DNA of 64,000 nucleotides from Neomicrococcus lactis (GTDB lineage: Bacteria > Actinomycetota > Actinomycetes > Actinomycetales > Micrococcaceae): assembly GCF_014200305.1 (NCBI RefSeq), contig NZ_JACHBL010000001.1, positions 806,001 to 870,000 on the forward strand, given 5' to 3'. The notes under the pieces were generated by a model that was not told the DNA's origin, did not search any database, and worked only from the letters and a program-made list of their open reading frames with translations. Below, piece after piece: positions 1 to 6,976 of this stretch. The position numbers and the translations under genes were made by a program. Numbering within the stretch: position 1 is the stretch's first letter; every line of letters begins with the position of its first letter.

Positions 1-1
1 A

Positions 2-2224
2 TTCGTTCGGTTCGCCGGACGCACCGCGCATGAGACGCCTCCTATTTTGGAACCTCTGTTGCGAACCGTCCGTGCCAACAGCCCGCGCGAAGATCTCGAT
101 CTCATTACTCGTGCTTACACGGTGGCTGAAAAGTGTCACACGGGCCAGAAGCGCAAGAGCGGCGATCCCTACATCACCCACCCTGTAGCGGTGGCTACCA
201 TCCTTGCGGAAATGGGCATGGGTGGAACCACTCTCGCGGCCGCGCTTCTTCATGACACCGTGGAGGACACGGAGTATTCACTCGAGAATCTCAAACGGGA
301 TTTCGGTGAAGAAGTGGCGATGCTGGTTGATGGCGTCACCAAGTTGGACAAGGTTCAGTTTGGTCAGGCCGCTCAGTCGGAGACTGTTCGCAAAATGGTC
401 ATCGCGATGTCCAAGGACATCCGCGTCTTGTTCATCAAGCTTGCCGACCGCCTACACAACGCCCGTACGTGGCGCTACGTGTCCCCGGAGTCGAGCGCCA
501 AGAAGGCCCGCGAGACCCTAGAAATCTTTGCACCGCTGGCTCACCGCTTGGGTATGAACCAAGTGAAGTGGGAGCTTGAAGATCTCTCGTTCGCAGCGTT
601 GCACCCCAAGGTTTATGACGAGATCGTCCGCTTGGTGGGGGAGCGAACCCCCGAGCGCGAAAAGTACCTCGCGAAGGTTCGTCGGGAAATCGACGATGAT
701 CTTTTCCGTGCCAAGATTCGGGCAACTATCACTGGCCGCCCCAAGCACTACTACTCCATCTACCAAAAGATGGTGGTGCGCGGAAAAGACTTTGATGAGA
801 TCCATGACCTCATGGGCGTCCGCATTCTGGTGGATACCGTCAAGGACTGCTACGCCGCTTTGGGTGCGTTGCACACGCGCTGGAATCCTTTGCCTGGGCG
901 GTTTAAGGACTACATCGCCATGCCCAAGTACAACACCTATCAGTCGTTGCACACGACCGTGGTTGGTCCTGAGGGCAAGCTCGTAGAAATCCAGATCCGT
1001 ACCCATGACATGCACCGCCGCGCTGAGTACGGCGTCGCCGCGCACTGGAAGTACAAGCACCGCGTCAGTACTAGCTCGGGCGACACGAACGACAGCGCGA
1101 ACATCAACTGGTTGCGGTCGCTCGCCGACTGGCAGCGGGAATCGCGTGACCCGGAAGAGTTCCTCGATGAGCTTCGTTACGAGATCGGCTCGGACGAGGT
1201 TTATGTTTTCACGCCTAAGGGCGACATCATGGGTCTGCCAGCCGGTTCCACCCCGGTGGACTTCGCTTTCGCCGTGCACACTGAAGTGGGTTACCGAACC
1301 ATCGGTGCGCGCGTCAACGGCAAGCTAGTTCCGCTGAGCTCAACGCTTCATCACGGCGACTGGGTAGAGATCTTCACGTCCAAGGCCGAAGGCGCTGGAC
1401 CTAGCCAGGACTGGCAAAACTTCGTCAAGAGCGCCCGCGCTCGCACGAAGATTCGTCAGTGGTTCACCAAGGAACGCCGCGAAGAGTCCATCGATCGCGG
1501 TAAGGAGCTGCTGACCAAGGCACTCCGTAAGTCCAACATGCCGCTGCAAAAGATCATGTCTCATGACACGCTCACCGCGGTGGCTCACGAGCTACATCTC
1601 AATGACATCGCGAGCCTCTATGCGGCTGTTGGCGACAACAATGTCTCCGCGCAGAACGCCATTGAGCACCTTCAAATGTTGGTGGGTCAGCAAGATCCGC
1701 AAGAGGCCGAAGAAGAGATCTACCCGGTCGAGGCACCGAAGCGTCCCCGCATCGAGTACTCAGACTCGGGCGTCATGGTTCGTGGCGCAGGCGATGTGCT
1801 GGCAAAGCTTGCTCGCTGCTGTACTCCGGTCCCACCGGATCCTATTCGTGGATTCGTGACGAAGGGTTCCGGCGTCTCGGTGCATCGCGAGGATTGCCCT
1901 AACATCCTCCAGCCAGGACTCGATCCGGCACGTCTCGTGGACGTCGAATGGGCTCCTACGAAAGAATCTGTGTTCCTCGTGGAGATCCAGGTGGAAGCCT
2001 TGGACCGTAAGAGTCTTTTGTCTGATGTCACGCGCGTTCTCTCCGAGAACCACGTGAACATCCTTGGTGCCAACGTGCACACCACTCGCGAGCGTACTGC
2101 CTTGTCCCGCTTCTCCTTCGAGATGACGGACACGAAGTATCTTGACCACGTGCTCAATGCGGTTCGTCGTATCGACGGCGTGTATGACGTGTATCGAACC
2201 TCCGGCGGTACCAGGCGCGCGTAG
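2..2224 (+). CDS. relA: RelA/SpoT bifunctional (p)ppGpp synthetase/hydrolase, 5' end outside window
   Basis: Makes and degrades the stringent-response alarmone (p)ppGpp in the cytoplasm. The reading frame is open to the first base of the window, so the true start lies upstream; the TTG at 47 is internal. Domains follow the long RelA/SpoT order: HD hydrolase ([13 protein letters not shown], then LLHDTVEDT), synthetase ([28 protein letters not shown]), TGS ([12 protein letters not shown]...[14 protein letters not shown]), a cysteine-containing zinc-finger region ([13 protein letters not shown]...HREDCPN) and a C-terminal ACT domain. The intact HD and synthetase motifs suggest both activities are kept, as in the single Rel of most actinobacteria. 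It converges with the next gene 28 bp away. Confidence 0.96.
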   Translation, partial: FVRFAGRTAHETPPILEPLLRTVRANSPREDLDLITRAYTVAEKCHTGQKRKSGDPYITHPVAVATILAEMGMGGTTLAAALLHDTVEDTEYSLENLKRDFGEEVAMLVDGVTKLDKVQFGQAAQSETVRKMVIAMSKDIRVLFIKLADRLHNARTWRYVSPESSAKKARETLEIFAPLAHRLGMNQVKWELEDLSFAALHPKVYDEIVRLVGERTPEREKYLAKVRREIDDDLFRAKIRATITGRPKHYYSIYQKMVVRGKDFDEIHDLMGVRILVDTVKDCYAALGALHTRWNPLPGRFKDYIAMPKYNTYQSLHTTVVGPEGKLVEIQIRTHDMHRRAEYGVAAHWKYKHRVSTSSGDTNDSANINWLRSLADWQRESRDPEEFLDELRYEIGSDEVYVFTPKGDIMGLPAGSTPVDFAFAVHTEVGYRTIGARVNGKLVPLSSTLHHGDWVEIFTSKAEGAGPSQDWQNFVKSARARTKIRQWFTKERREESIDRGKELLTKALRKSNMPLQKIMSHDTLTAVAHELHLNDIASLYAAVGDNNVSAQNAIEHLQMLVGQQDPQEAEEEIYPVEAPKRPRIEYSDSGVMVRGAGDVLAKLARCCTPVPPDPIRGFVTKGSGVSVHREDCPNILQPGLDPARLVDVEWAPTKESVFLVEIQVEALDRKSLLSDVTRVLSENHVNILGANVHTTRERTALSRFSFEMTDTKYLDHVLNAVRRIDGVYDVYRTSGGTRRA

Positions 2225-2252
2225 ACAAGCTCTGTCTGTCGCTGAGGCTCAG

Positions 2253-2864
2253 TTACTCGGTGAATCGTTGTGAGTCGCGTACAGCTGCGATCAGGTGCTT
2301 GTGAATCGATGCTCTGCGCTGCGTCACGAGATTTGAGAGCAGCCGGTCCGTATCGAGCGTCTCCGGGTACTTCCTGATCAGCCGTACCAACGCTTGGTGG
2401 CTATCCTGCCCCTCAGGGTAGGCCGCCAGGTCTAGAGCTGTACGCCGCAAACTCGTGACGGACAGCTCTCCTAGCACCCGTTTGCCCCTCACACCGACCG
2501 GCGCTTGCAACGTCAACAGCGGCAACGGAGAGTTATTCGGCAGGGGCCGGTGATATTGCTCTACATGGAGCGTCAACCGCTCGGGCAAAGGTGCACACCC
2601 AAAAACCCAGGAAGCCGTCAGTCGCGCAAAGACGCCTGCTCGTGCCGCCTTGAGACCCACAGAAGCACCAAGCGCGCGAAGCCGGACGCTCGGGTCTATC
2701 TGTGTATGACTAGCGACGAAGGTTCCCGGCAAGATTTCGTAGACGTGAGCATCAAGGGACAGCGCGGCCAATTCATGGGAGGTGTGCCCGTGCTTGGACG
2801 CGGCATAAAGCTCCACCGGTTCGGCAGTCATTGCCTCACCCGCGGATAGTGCGTGAACAGTCAT
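2253..2864 (-). CDS. AbiEi-like antitoxin/regulator-type protein
   Basis: A 203-residue protein resembling proteins annotated as type IV toxin-antitoxin AbiEi-family antitoxins: a central strand-rich part with TLQAPVGVRG and the signature VTSLRRTALDLAAYPE, followed by a helical tail (HQALVRLIRKYPETL). The expected N-terminal winged helix is not clear. The ATG at 2864 is preceded by GAAGGGC at a good distance, which supports this start. No AbiEii toxin partner lies next to it, so a working toxin-antitoxin pair is not shown. The large transposon begins 100 bp upstream of its start codon and may have replaced its promoter. Family assignment is by resemblance only. Confidence 0.6.
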   Translation of the reverse strand: MTVHALSAGEAMTAEPVELYAASKHGHTSHELAALSLDAHVYEILPGTFVASHTQIDPSVRLRALGASVGLKAARAGVFARLTASWVFGCAPLPERLTLHVEQYHRPLPNNSPLPLLTLQAPVGVRGKRVLGELSVTSLRRTALDLAAYPEGQDSHQALVRLIRKYPETLDTDRLLSNLVTQRRASIHKHLIAAVRDSQRFTE

Positions 2865-2959
2865 GGTTTGCCCTTCGCCCCAGAAAGCTTGTTGCCCTCA
2901 ACCATGCCAAAAAGAACCAGACGTGAGGCCAGAGCCGGCAAATGTGTTGATAACTCACG

Positions 2960-2964
2960 AAGAC
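2960..2964. repeat. 5-bp target-site duplication, left copy (AAGAC)
   Basis: AAGAC lies directly outside the left terminal repeat and recurs directly outside the right one at 13704-13708. A 5-bp duplication is the length Tn3-family transposition makes. Confidence 0.8.
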
Positions 2965-3002
2965 GGGGTGGCTTGTGAAAAAGTGGAATATCCGACGCTA
3001 AG
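2965..3002 (+). repeat. Left 38-bp terminal inverted repeat of the Tn3-type element
   Basis: Begins GGGGTGGCTTGTGAAAAAGT and ends ACGCTAAG. It pairs with 13666-13703 at 34 of 38 positions; mismatches fall at repeat positions 22, 34, 37 and 38. Confidence 0.88.
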
Positions 3003-3040
3003 GTTTTGTCGAGTGAAGCGCACTAGGTTTTTTGCCGCTT

Positions 3041-4009
3041 TCATGCGGGTTGCGGCTCTCGGTTGAAGGTCGCGTAGTGGGCGGTTTCGAACTCCATAGG
3101 GGGAATATATCCCAAGCTGGAGTGGAGGCGTCGGTTGTTGTACCAATCGATCCAGCCGGCGGTGGCGTATTCGACGTCGGCGAGGGTTTTGTAAGGAGCT
3201 GAGTGGAAGATCGTGGTGCGGATGCACTCGGCCTTGTAAAGGCCGTTGATGCTTTCCATGAGCGCATTATCGTAAGCGTCCCCGACGGACCCGATCGAGG
3301 GCTGGATCTGCTCGAGCGCAAGGCGTTCGGTGTAGCGCAGCGACGTGTACTGGGACCCGGCATCGCAGTGGGCCCGAAACGAACGGGGCTGGATCGGGTG
3401 ACCGTCTCGCTCACGCTGCCATACAGCCATCCGTAACGGGATGAGCACCAGATTCGTGTGCATGCTGGTAGCGGCATGCCAGGCAATAATGCGTTGCGAG
3501 AACACGTCAACGATGAACGCGACGTAGCAGAATCCTGCCCAGGTCCTCACGTAGGTAAAGTCCATGACCCAGGTGTGGTCTGGCCGTGGGGCGGTGAAAT
3601 CCCGGTCGAGCAGGTCACCGGCCCGAGTGCCGTCTTTGGCCGGTATCGTGGTGCGGATTCCCTTGTCCCGGCGTACCCCAGCGAGCCCCAGAAGGGTCAT
3701 CGCCCGATCAACAGCCCCTGCGGAAGCGTTCACGAAACCGGGCTGACGGCGCACCAGTGCGGTCATTTTCCGCCGACCGTAGAGGCCCTCAGGCGTCATC
3801 GTGCGCTGCCCGGACGCAGTGGTGGTCCATGCCAGGTCGCGGACCTTGTCGACCACGAGCGCGTCGGCCATCGTTCTGGCCGCCACCGCATCCTGTTTCC
3901 AGTAGCGGTAGGTTCTCGCGGCGATCTGGTAGCCCTGCTCGCGCAAGACCCGGCAGATCGACTCGACCGCGAACCCAGCTGCGTTCATCTGATCAATGCA
4001 CGCAGCCAT
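3041..4009 (-). CDS. IS3-family transposase OrfB (DDE integrase catalytic subunit)
   Basis: About 322 residues carrying an N-terminal HTH_21-type region (RVLREQGYQIAARTYRYWK) and an rve integrase core. The three catalytic acids are visible in VMDFTYV (Asp), HCDAGSQYTS (Asp) and NALMESINGLYKAE (Glu); the C-terminal WIDWYNNRRLHSSLGYIPP is typical of IS3 OrfB. The ATG at 4009 shares its first base with the TGA of OrfA; a TTG one codon earlier is also possible. OrfB is either coupled to OrfA translation or made as an OrfAB fusion by frameshifting. It seems intact, so the element could still be active. Confidence 0.93.
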   Translation of the reverse strand: MAACIDQMNAAGFAVESICRVLREQGYQIAARTYRYWKQDAVAARTMADALVVDKVRDLAWTTTASGQRTMTPEGLYGRRKMTALVRRQPGFVNASAGAVDRAMTLLGLAGVRRDKGIRTTIPAKDGTRAGDLLDRDFTAPRPDHTWVMDFTYVRTWAGFCYVAFIVDVFSQRIIAWHAATSMHTNLVLIPLRMAVWQRERDGHPIQPRSFRAHCDAGSQYTSLRYTERLALEQIQPSIGSVGDAYDNALMESINGLYKAECIRTTIFHSAPYKTLADVEYATAGWIDWYNNRRLHSSLGYIPPMEFETAHYATFNREPQPA

Positions 4010-4320
4010 CAACGGTTGCGGGGGTCGAGTTCCCCCGCGAAGAAAGATGTTGCCGCTCGAAGGATCGCCACGTCTTCTCGCAGCCGCCGGTTCTCGGCCT
4101 TGAGCCGCTTGATCTCAGACTGCTCGTTCGTTGTGACGTCTCTGCGTTCGCCGGTATCGACTTGGGCTTGGATCACCCAACGACGCAACGACTCCTTCCC
4201 CACACCGAGCTGCTTCGCTACAGCCGTGACCGCGGCCGTCAACGACGGATACTCCGGCGAGTGCTCCGTGACAAGACGCACGGCGCGCGCTTTCACTTCC
4301 GGATCGATGATCTTAGACAT
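4009..4320 (-). CDS. IS3-family transposase OrfA (helix-turn-helix subunit)
   Basis: About 103 residues: an HTH_Tnp_1 DNA-binding domain (DPEVKARAVRLVTEH, then AKQLGVGKESLRRWV) followed by a leucine-zipper-like coiled coil (EIKRLKAENRRLREDVAIL), which normally drives transposase multimerisation. The start at 4320 is chosen because AGGAG lies about 10 nt upstream; an ATG at 4329 is almost on top of that motif. The stop overlaps the start of OrfB by one base. Confidence 0.9.
   Translation of the reverse strand: MSKIIDPEVKARAVRLVTEHSPEYPSLTAAVTAVAKQLGVGKESLRRWVIQAQVDTGERRDVTTNEQSEIKRLKAENRRLREDVAILRAATSFFAGELDPRNR
4018..4038 (-). other. Hairpin at the OrfA/OrfB junction
   Basis: GCGGGGG and CCCCCGC form a perfect 7-bp stem around a 7-nt loop just before the OrfA stop. 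In many IS3 elements a structure here stimulates a -1 frameshift that produces OrfAB. A classic A-rich slippery run is not obvious, so the alternative is a fold that tunes reinitiation at OrfB. Confidence 0.5.
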
Positions 4321-4361
4321 ACTGCTCATTCTCCTAGACTCAAACAGGAGCGGCATCAAAC

Positions 4362-4934
4362 CTAGGACGCTTCACCCTTGGCGGGGTTCGGGTCGATTCC
4401 GGAACTCATCGCGAGGACTGCCGCCAGCGTTGGCCCGATGCAGGGAGCCCAGCCCAGGCCGAAGGTCACCCCGAGCACCGGCGCCCCCCAAAGCCCTGCG
4501 GGTGGTTTGCGATGGATTTTCGCATCGCGTTGCATGAAGGAAAAACCGCCCATGAACACCACGCCCATGAGGATCACCAGCACGCCCAGGAGTTGGGTGA
4601 CCCAAGAACCTTCGAATCTCATCCAGACGGCGATCTGTGAAAAGACCACGCCCGCCAGGACAAAGACGGCAGTGAAACCGAGGATGAACAGCCCAATGCC
4701 CGCGACCATGCGACCACGCTTCTGTTCGGCGAGGTCGGCGCCGGACAGGCCGGTGACGTAACCCAGGTAGCCAGGCACCAAGGGCAGCACGCACGGGGAC
4801 AGGAAGGAGACCAGTCCCGCAAGGATGGCGACGGGGACCGCGAGGATCAGCGAACCGTCCTGCACAATCTCTGCAAACTGGTTGCCCCCCTGTGCAGGAA
4901 TTGCGAGGCAGGCAACGAGCGATGAAAGCATCAC
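4362..4934 (-). CDS. ccdA: CcdA-type cytochrome c biogenesis/thiol-electron carrier, C-terminally truncated by the IS
   Basis: CcdA passes electrons from cytoplasmic thioredoxin across the membrane to extracytoplasmic thioredoxin-like proteins such as the TlpA encoded just upstream. Both redox cysteines are present: LSPCVLPLVPG (Cys48) and GWAPCIGPT (Cys165). About four membrane segments remain in 190 residues; full-length proteins usually have about 240 and six segments. The last four codons and the TAG stop come from the IS end at 4375, so about two helices are missing and function is doubtful. GTG at 4934 overlaps the tlpA stop by 4 nt; ATG at 4931 is an alternative. Confidence 0.85.
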   Translation of the reverse strand: MMLSSLVACLAIPAQGGNQFAEIVQDGSLILAVPVAILAGLVSFLSPCVLPLVPGYLGYVTGLSGADLAEQKRGRMVAGIGLFILGFTAVFVLAGVVFSQIAVWMRFEGSWVTQLLGVLVILMGVVFMGGFSFMQRDAKIHRKPPAGLWGAPVLGVTFGLGWAPCIGPTLAAVLAMSSGIDPNPAKGEAS

Positions 4935-5557
4935 AGGGCCTCGGTGAGGGCGGTATCGATCAGGGCCTTGAGCGTACTTTTTTCTGCAGCACCCAGAATG
5001 CGTGCCGCGACCCTGCCCTGCCTATCCAGCACCAGGGTGGTGGGCACCGCTTGCAACGGAACGTACTGGGTCATGGCCAGCTGGATCGCGCCCTGGGTGT
5101 CCTGCACCGAGGGGTAGGTGATGCCGAAGGTGCGCTCGAACGCCTCGGCGGCCTCCTTCTCGTCGCGCACATTGATGCCAATGAACTCGACCTTGCCCTC
5201 ATATTCGCTGCTGAGTTCCACCAAGTGCGGGGCCTCGATCCGGCACGGTGCACATGCCGCGTACCAGAAGTTCAGCACCGTTGCCTGGCCCACCCAGGTG
5301 GCCGAATCAATGGTGGTTCCGTCGTAGGCCACCGCGCTGATCTTGACCGGTGCGGTGCGGGATTCCGGACCGTATTCCTCCACCGAGCCATCGCCGGCTA
5401 TGTAGTTCTTGTTGTTTCCCTCCCGCGCCTGCTTGGCCAGGGAGTCCTCATCTCCCACACATGCCGCCAGTGGCAGGACAGCGGCGCCAAGCACGGCTGC
5501 ACGCAGGAAAGCGCGGCGTCCCGCATACTTCAAGGGGGACGGAAGGTGGTCGGCCAT
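4931..5557 (-). CDS. TlpA/ResA-like thioredoxin-fold lipoprotein
   Basis: A 208-residue extracytoplasmic thiol-disulfide protein. The N-terminus has a twin-arginine-like stretch (GRRAFLRAAVLG, Arg14-Arg15) and a lipobox LAAC with Cys33, so it is probably exported and anchored as a lipoprotein. The thioredoxin/AhpC-TSA fold follows, with active site WYAACAPCRIEAP (Cys102 and Cys105) and the cis-proline in AVPTT (Pro172). It overlaps ccdA and is the natural reductase partner of CcdA. The same operon carries lspA, which would process its lipobox. It could keep periplasm-side thiols reduced or repair cadmium-bound thiols; that role is inferred from context. Confidence 0.9.
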   Translation of the reverse strand: MADHLPSPLKYAGRRAFLRAAVLGAAVLPLAACVGDEDSLAKQAREGNNKNYIAGDGSVEEYGPESRTAPVKISAVAYDGTTIDSATWVGQATVLNFWYAACAPCRIEAPHLVELSSEYEGKVEFIGINVRDEKEAAEAFERTFGITYPSVQDTQGAIQLAMTQYVPLQAVPTTLVLDRQGRVAARILGAAEKSTLKALIDTALTEAL

Positions 5558-5769
5558 GATTTCTAGCTCCTGGGATGTTAGCAGCGTTGGCCAAGAGGTC
5601 CACGCTGGGTATATACATTGCGGACTGCGAGGCGGGTTCCGGTATTACCGGCACCGTCCCCACCGTGGATTGCTGGGGTTATGTGGCAACCTGTTCCAGT
5701 TCGGTTTCGGGGTTCGGGGATTGCGGTGACGAAAGCGTGCCGGCCCTGTCCTTGCCGGAGGTGGACTTG
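5558..5769. other. Intergenic 212 bp, no gene seen
   Basis: Lies between cadD and tlpA on the minus strand. No convincing reading frame, terminator with a T-run, or promoter was found. It may hold a separate start site for tlpA-ccdA. Confidence 0.5.
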
Positions 5770-6378
5770 TTAGAGTCCAAAGGCCCCTCCCTCGACGAGG
5801 ATGAACACCCCGAGGCCGATGAGGACGAGAGGGAACAAGATGTCTTCCCAGCGTTCCAGGACCTCGGCAATCGGCCGGCGCGTGGCAAGGAACTTGGCCA
5901 GCACCACGAGAACTGCAACCAGTGCGAGGAAGGCGATGCAGTATGCCACCACGGCGGTCGGTCCCACGCTGAGGAAAACCGGAACATAGACCCCGATGTT
6001 GTCCCCGCCGTTGGCGAAGGTGACAGCCGCGACAGTCAATACCCCCACGTTCTTGCCAGCGACTTTGGCATCATCGTCGTCGTCGGCTGCCCGCCAGGCT
6101 CGCCAGGCTCGCCATGCCGCCCACAGGCCGAGGAACAGGGGGATGAGGCCGAAGTAGGGGATCGCCTGGGGAGGGAGGAATACCCCTGCGCCTAGCGCCA
6201 CGAGGACGGCCGCGGCGAGGATTCCGCCAAAGCCGAGATACTGGCCCGCCAGGATCCGGGCCGTTGTCCCGCGCTGTCCGGCACCGCGGGCGAAGAACAA
6301 TGAGAGCACGATGATGTCGTCGATGTTGGTGGCCATGAACAGGCCGATGGCCTGCAGGATGGAGGGGATGAGATCCAT
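5770..6378 (-). CDS. cadD: CadD-family cadmium resistance transporter
   Basis: A 202-residue membrane protein matching the CadD family. It opens with the family-typical start ILQAIGLFMATNIDDIIVLSLFF, whose conserved NIDD acidic pair lies in the first helix. A second hallmark, TFANGGDNIGVYVPVF, lies in the middle. Five to six hydrophobic segments surround a short cytoplasmic loop containing DDDDD. CadD proteins give cadmium resistance on staphylococcal plasmids, probably by efflux. It follows lspA in the cad operon, giving the transposon two different cadmium transporters. Confidence 0.92.
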   Translation of the reverse strand: MDLIPSILQAIGLFMATNIDDIIVLSLFFARGAGQRGTTARILAGQYLGFGGILAAAVLVALGAGVFLPPQAIPYFGLIPLFLGLWAAWRAWRAWRAADDDDDAKVAGKNVGVLTVAAVTFANGGDNIGVYVPVFLSVGPTAVVAYCIAFLALVAVLVVLAKFLATRRPIAEVLERWEDILFPLVLIGLGVFILVEGGAFGL

Positions 6379-6463
6379 GGTGTCCTTTCAGGGTGGGGGA
6401 TCGGTGGCGCCACCGGTATTTTGTCCGCGCTGCGCCGGATTGCGGCAGGGCGAGTCGGACGGA

Positions 6464-6976
6464 CTATCCGGGATTTTCTTCCGGTTGGCGCCTGAACGCC
6501 CCGAGGACCATCAAGGCGGCACCCCCGGTGACGAAGACGTCTGCGAGGTTGAAGGTGGGGAACCATCCGCTGTGCAGGAAGTCCACGACCCCGCGCCCGT
6601 CCAGCCGGTCAATGAAGTTCCCCGATGCGCCGCCGAGCAACAGGGCCGCCCCCGTGCGGGAGAGCCCGGTCATGGCCGGTTCGGAAGCCAGCAGGAACCA
6701 GAACAGGGCCGCGATAATCAGCCCGGTCGCGGCCGCGACCGTCCAGGGCGGGAGGGACGCGCCGAGGCTGAAGGCCACCCCGGTGTTGTAAAACAGCCTG
6801 ATGTCCAGCGGCCCCAGGCCCAGGGACTCGCCCACGGTCAGGTTTCTCTCCGCCACCCACTTCGAGACAAGGTCGGTGGCGGCGAGCAACGCCGCCCCGC
6901 CCAGCATCACGGTCCGGGACCGGGACCGGAAGTGGCCGGACCGCCCTCCTGTGGTCCGCTCGGCTGCCGCGCTCAT
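6464..6976 (-). CDS. lspA: Signal peptidase II (prolipoprotein signal peptidase)
   Basis: A 170-residue membrane aspartyl protease that cleaves lipoprotein signal peptides. The family blocks are present: DLVSKWVAERNL, FYNTGVAFSLG, GGASGNFIDRL with catalytic Asp, and FNLADVFVTGG with the second catalytic Asp. Four membrane helices are evident. The start overlaps the cadA stop by 4 nt (ATGA), so it is translated with the cadmium ATPase. Accessory lspA copies beside metal-efflux ATPases are known. Here the likely client is the TlpA-like lipoprotein further down the operon; that link is inference. Confidence 0.94.
   Translation of the reverse strand: MSAAAERTTGGRSGHFRSRSRTVMLGGAALLAATDLVSKWVAERNLTVGESLGLGPLDIRLFYNTGVAFSLGASLPPWTVAAATGLIIAALFWFLLASEPAMTGLSRTGAALLLGGASGNFIDRLDGRGVVDFLHSGWFPTFNLADVFVTGGAALMVLGAFRRQPEENPG

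Larger units (their letters stand above)
3013..4375 (-). mobile_element. IS3-family insertion sequence
   Basis: About 1.36 kb with imperfect inverted ends: GTGAAGCGCACTAGGTTT at 3013 and, read on the other strand from 4375, GTGAAGCGTCCTAGGTTT; the similarity continues through a shared TGCCGCT. It encodes the usual OrfA/OrfB pair on the minus strand. No 3-4 bp direct repeat is seen at its ends (left flank TCGA, right flank CCTT). Together with the truncated ccdA on its right, this suggests a deletion or recombination after insertion. Only 10 bp separate it from the transposon's left terminal repeat. Confidence 0.88.

Noticed and set aside
2863-3066. A 67-codon plus-strand frame through the left terminal repeat
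   Set aside because: It begins on the opposite strand at the AbiEi-like start codon and reads through the repeat into the IS; no motif and no ribosome binding site.
3458-4537. A 359-codon plus-strand frame across the IS and the end of ccdA
   Set aside because: It runs antisense to both transposase genes and crosses the IS boundary; the translation has no recognisable motif.
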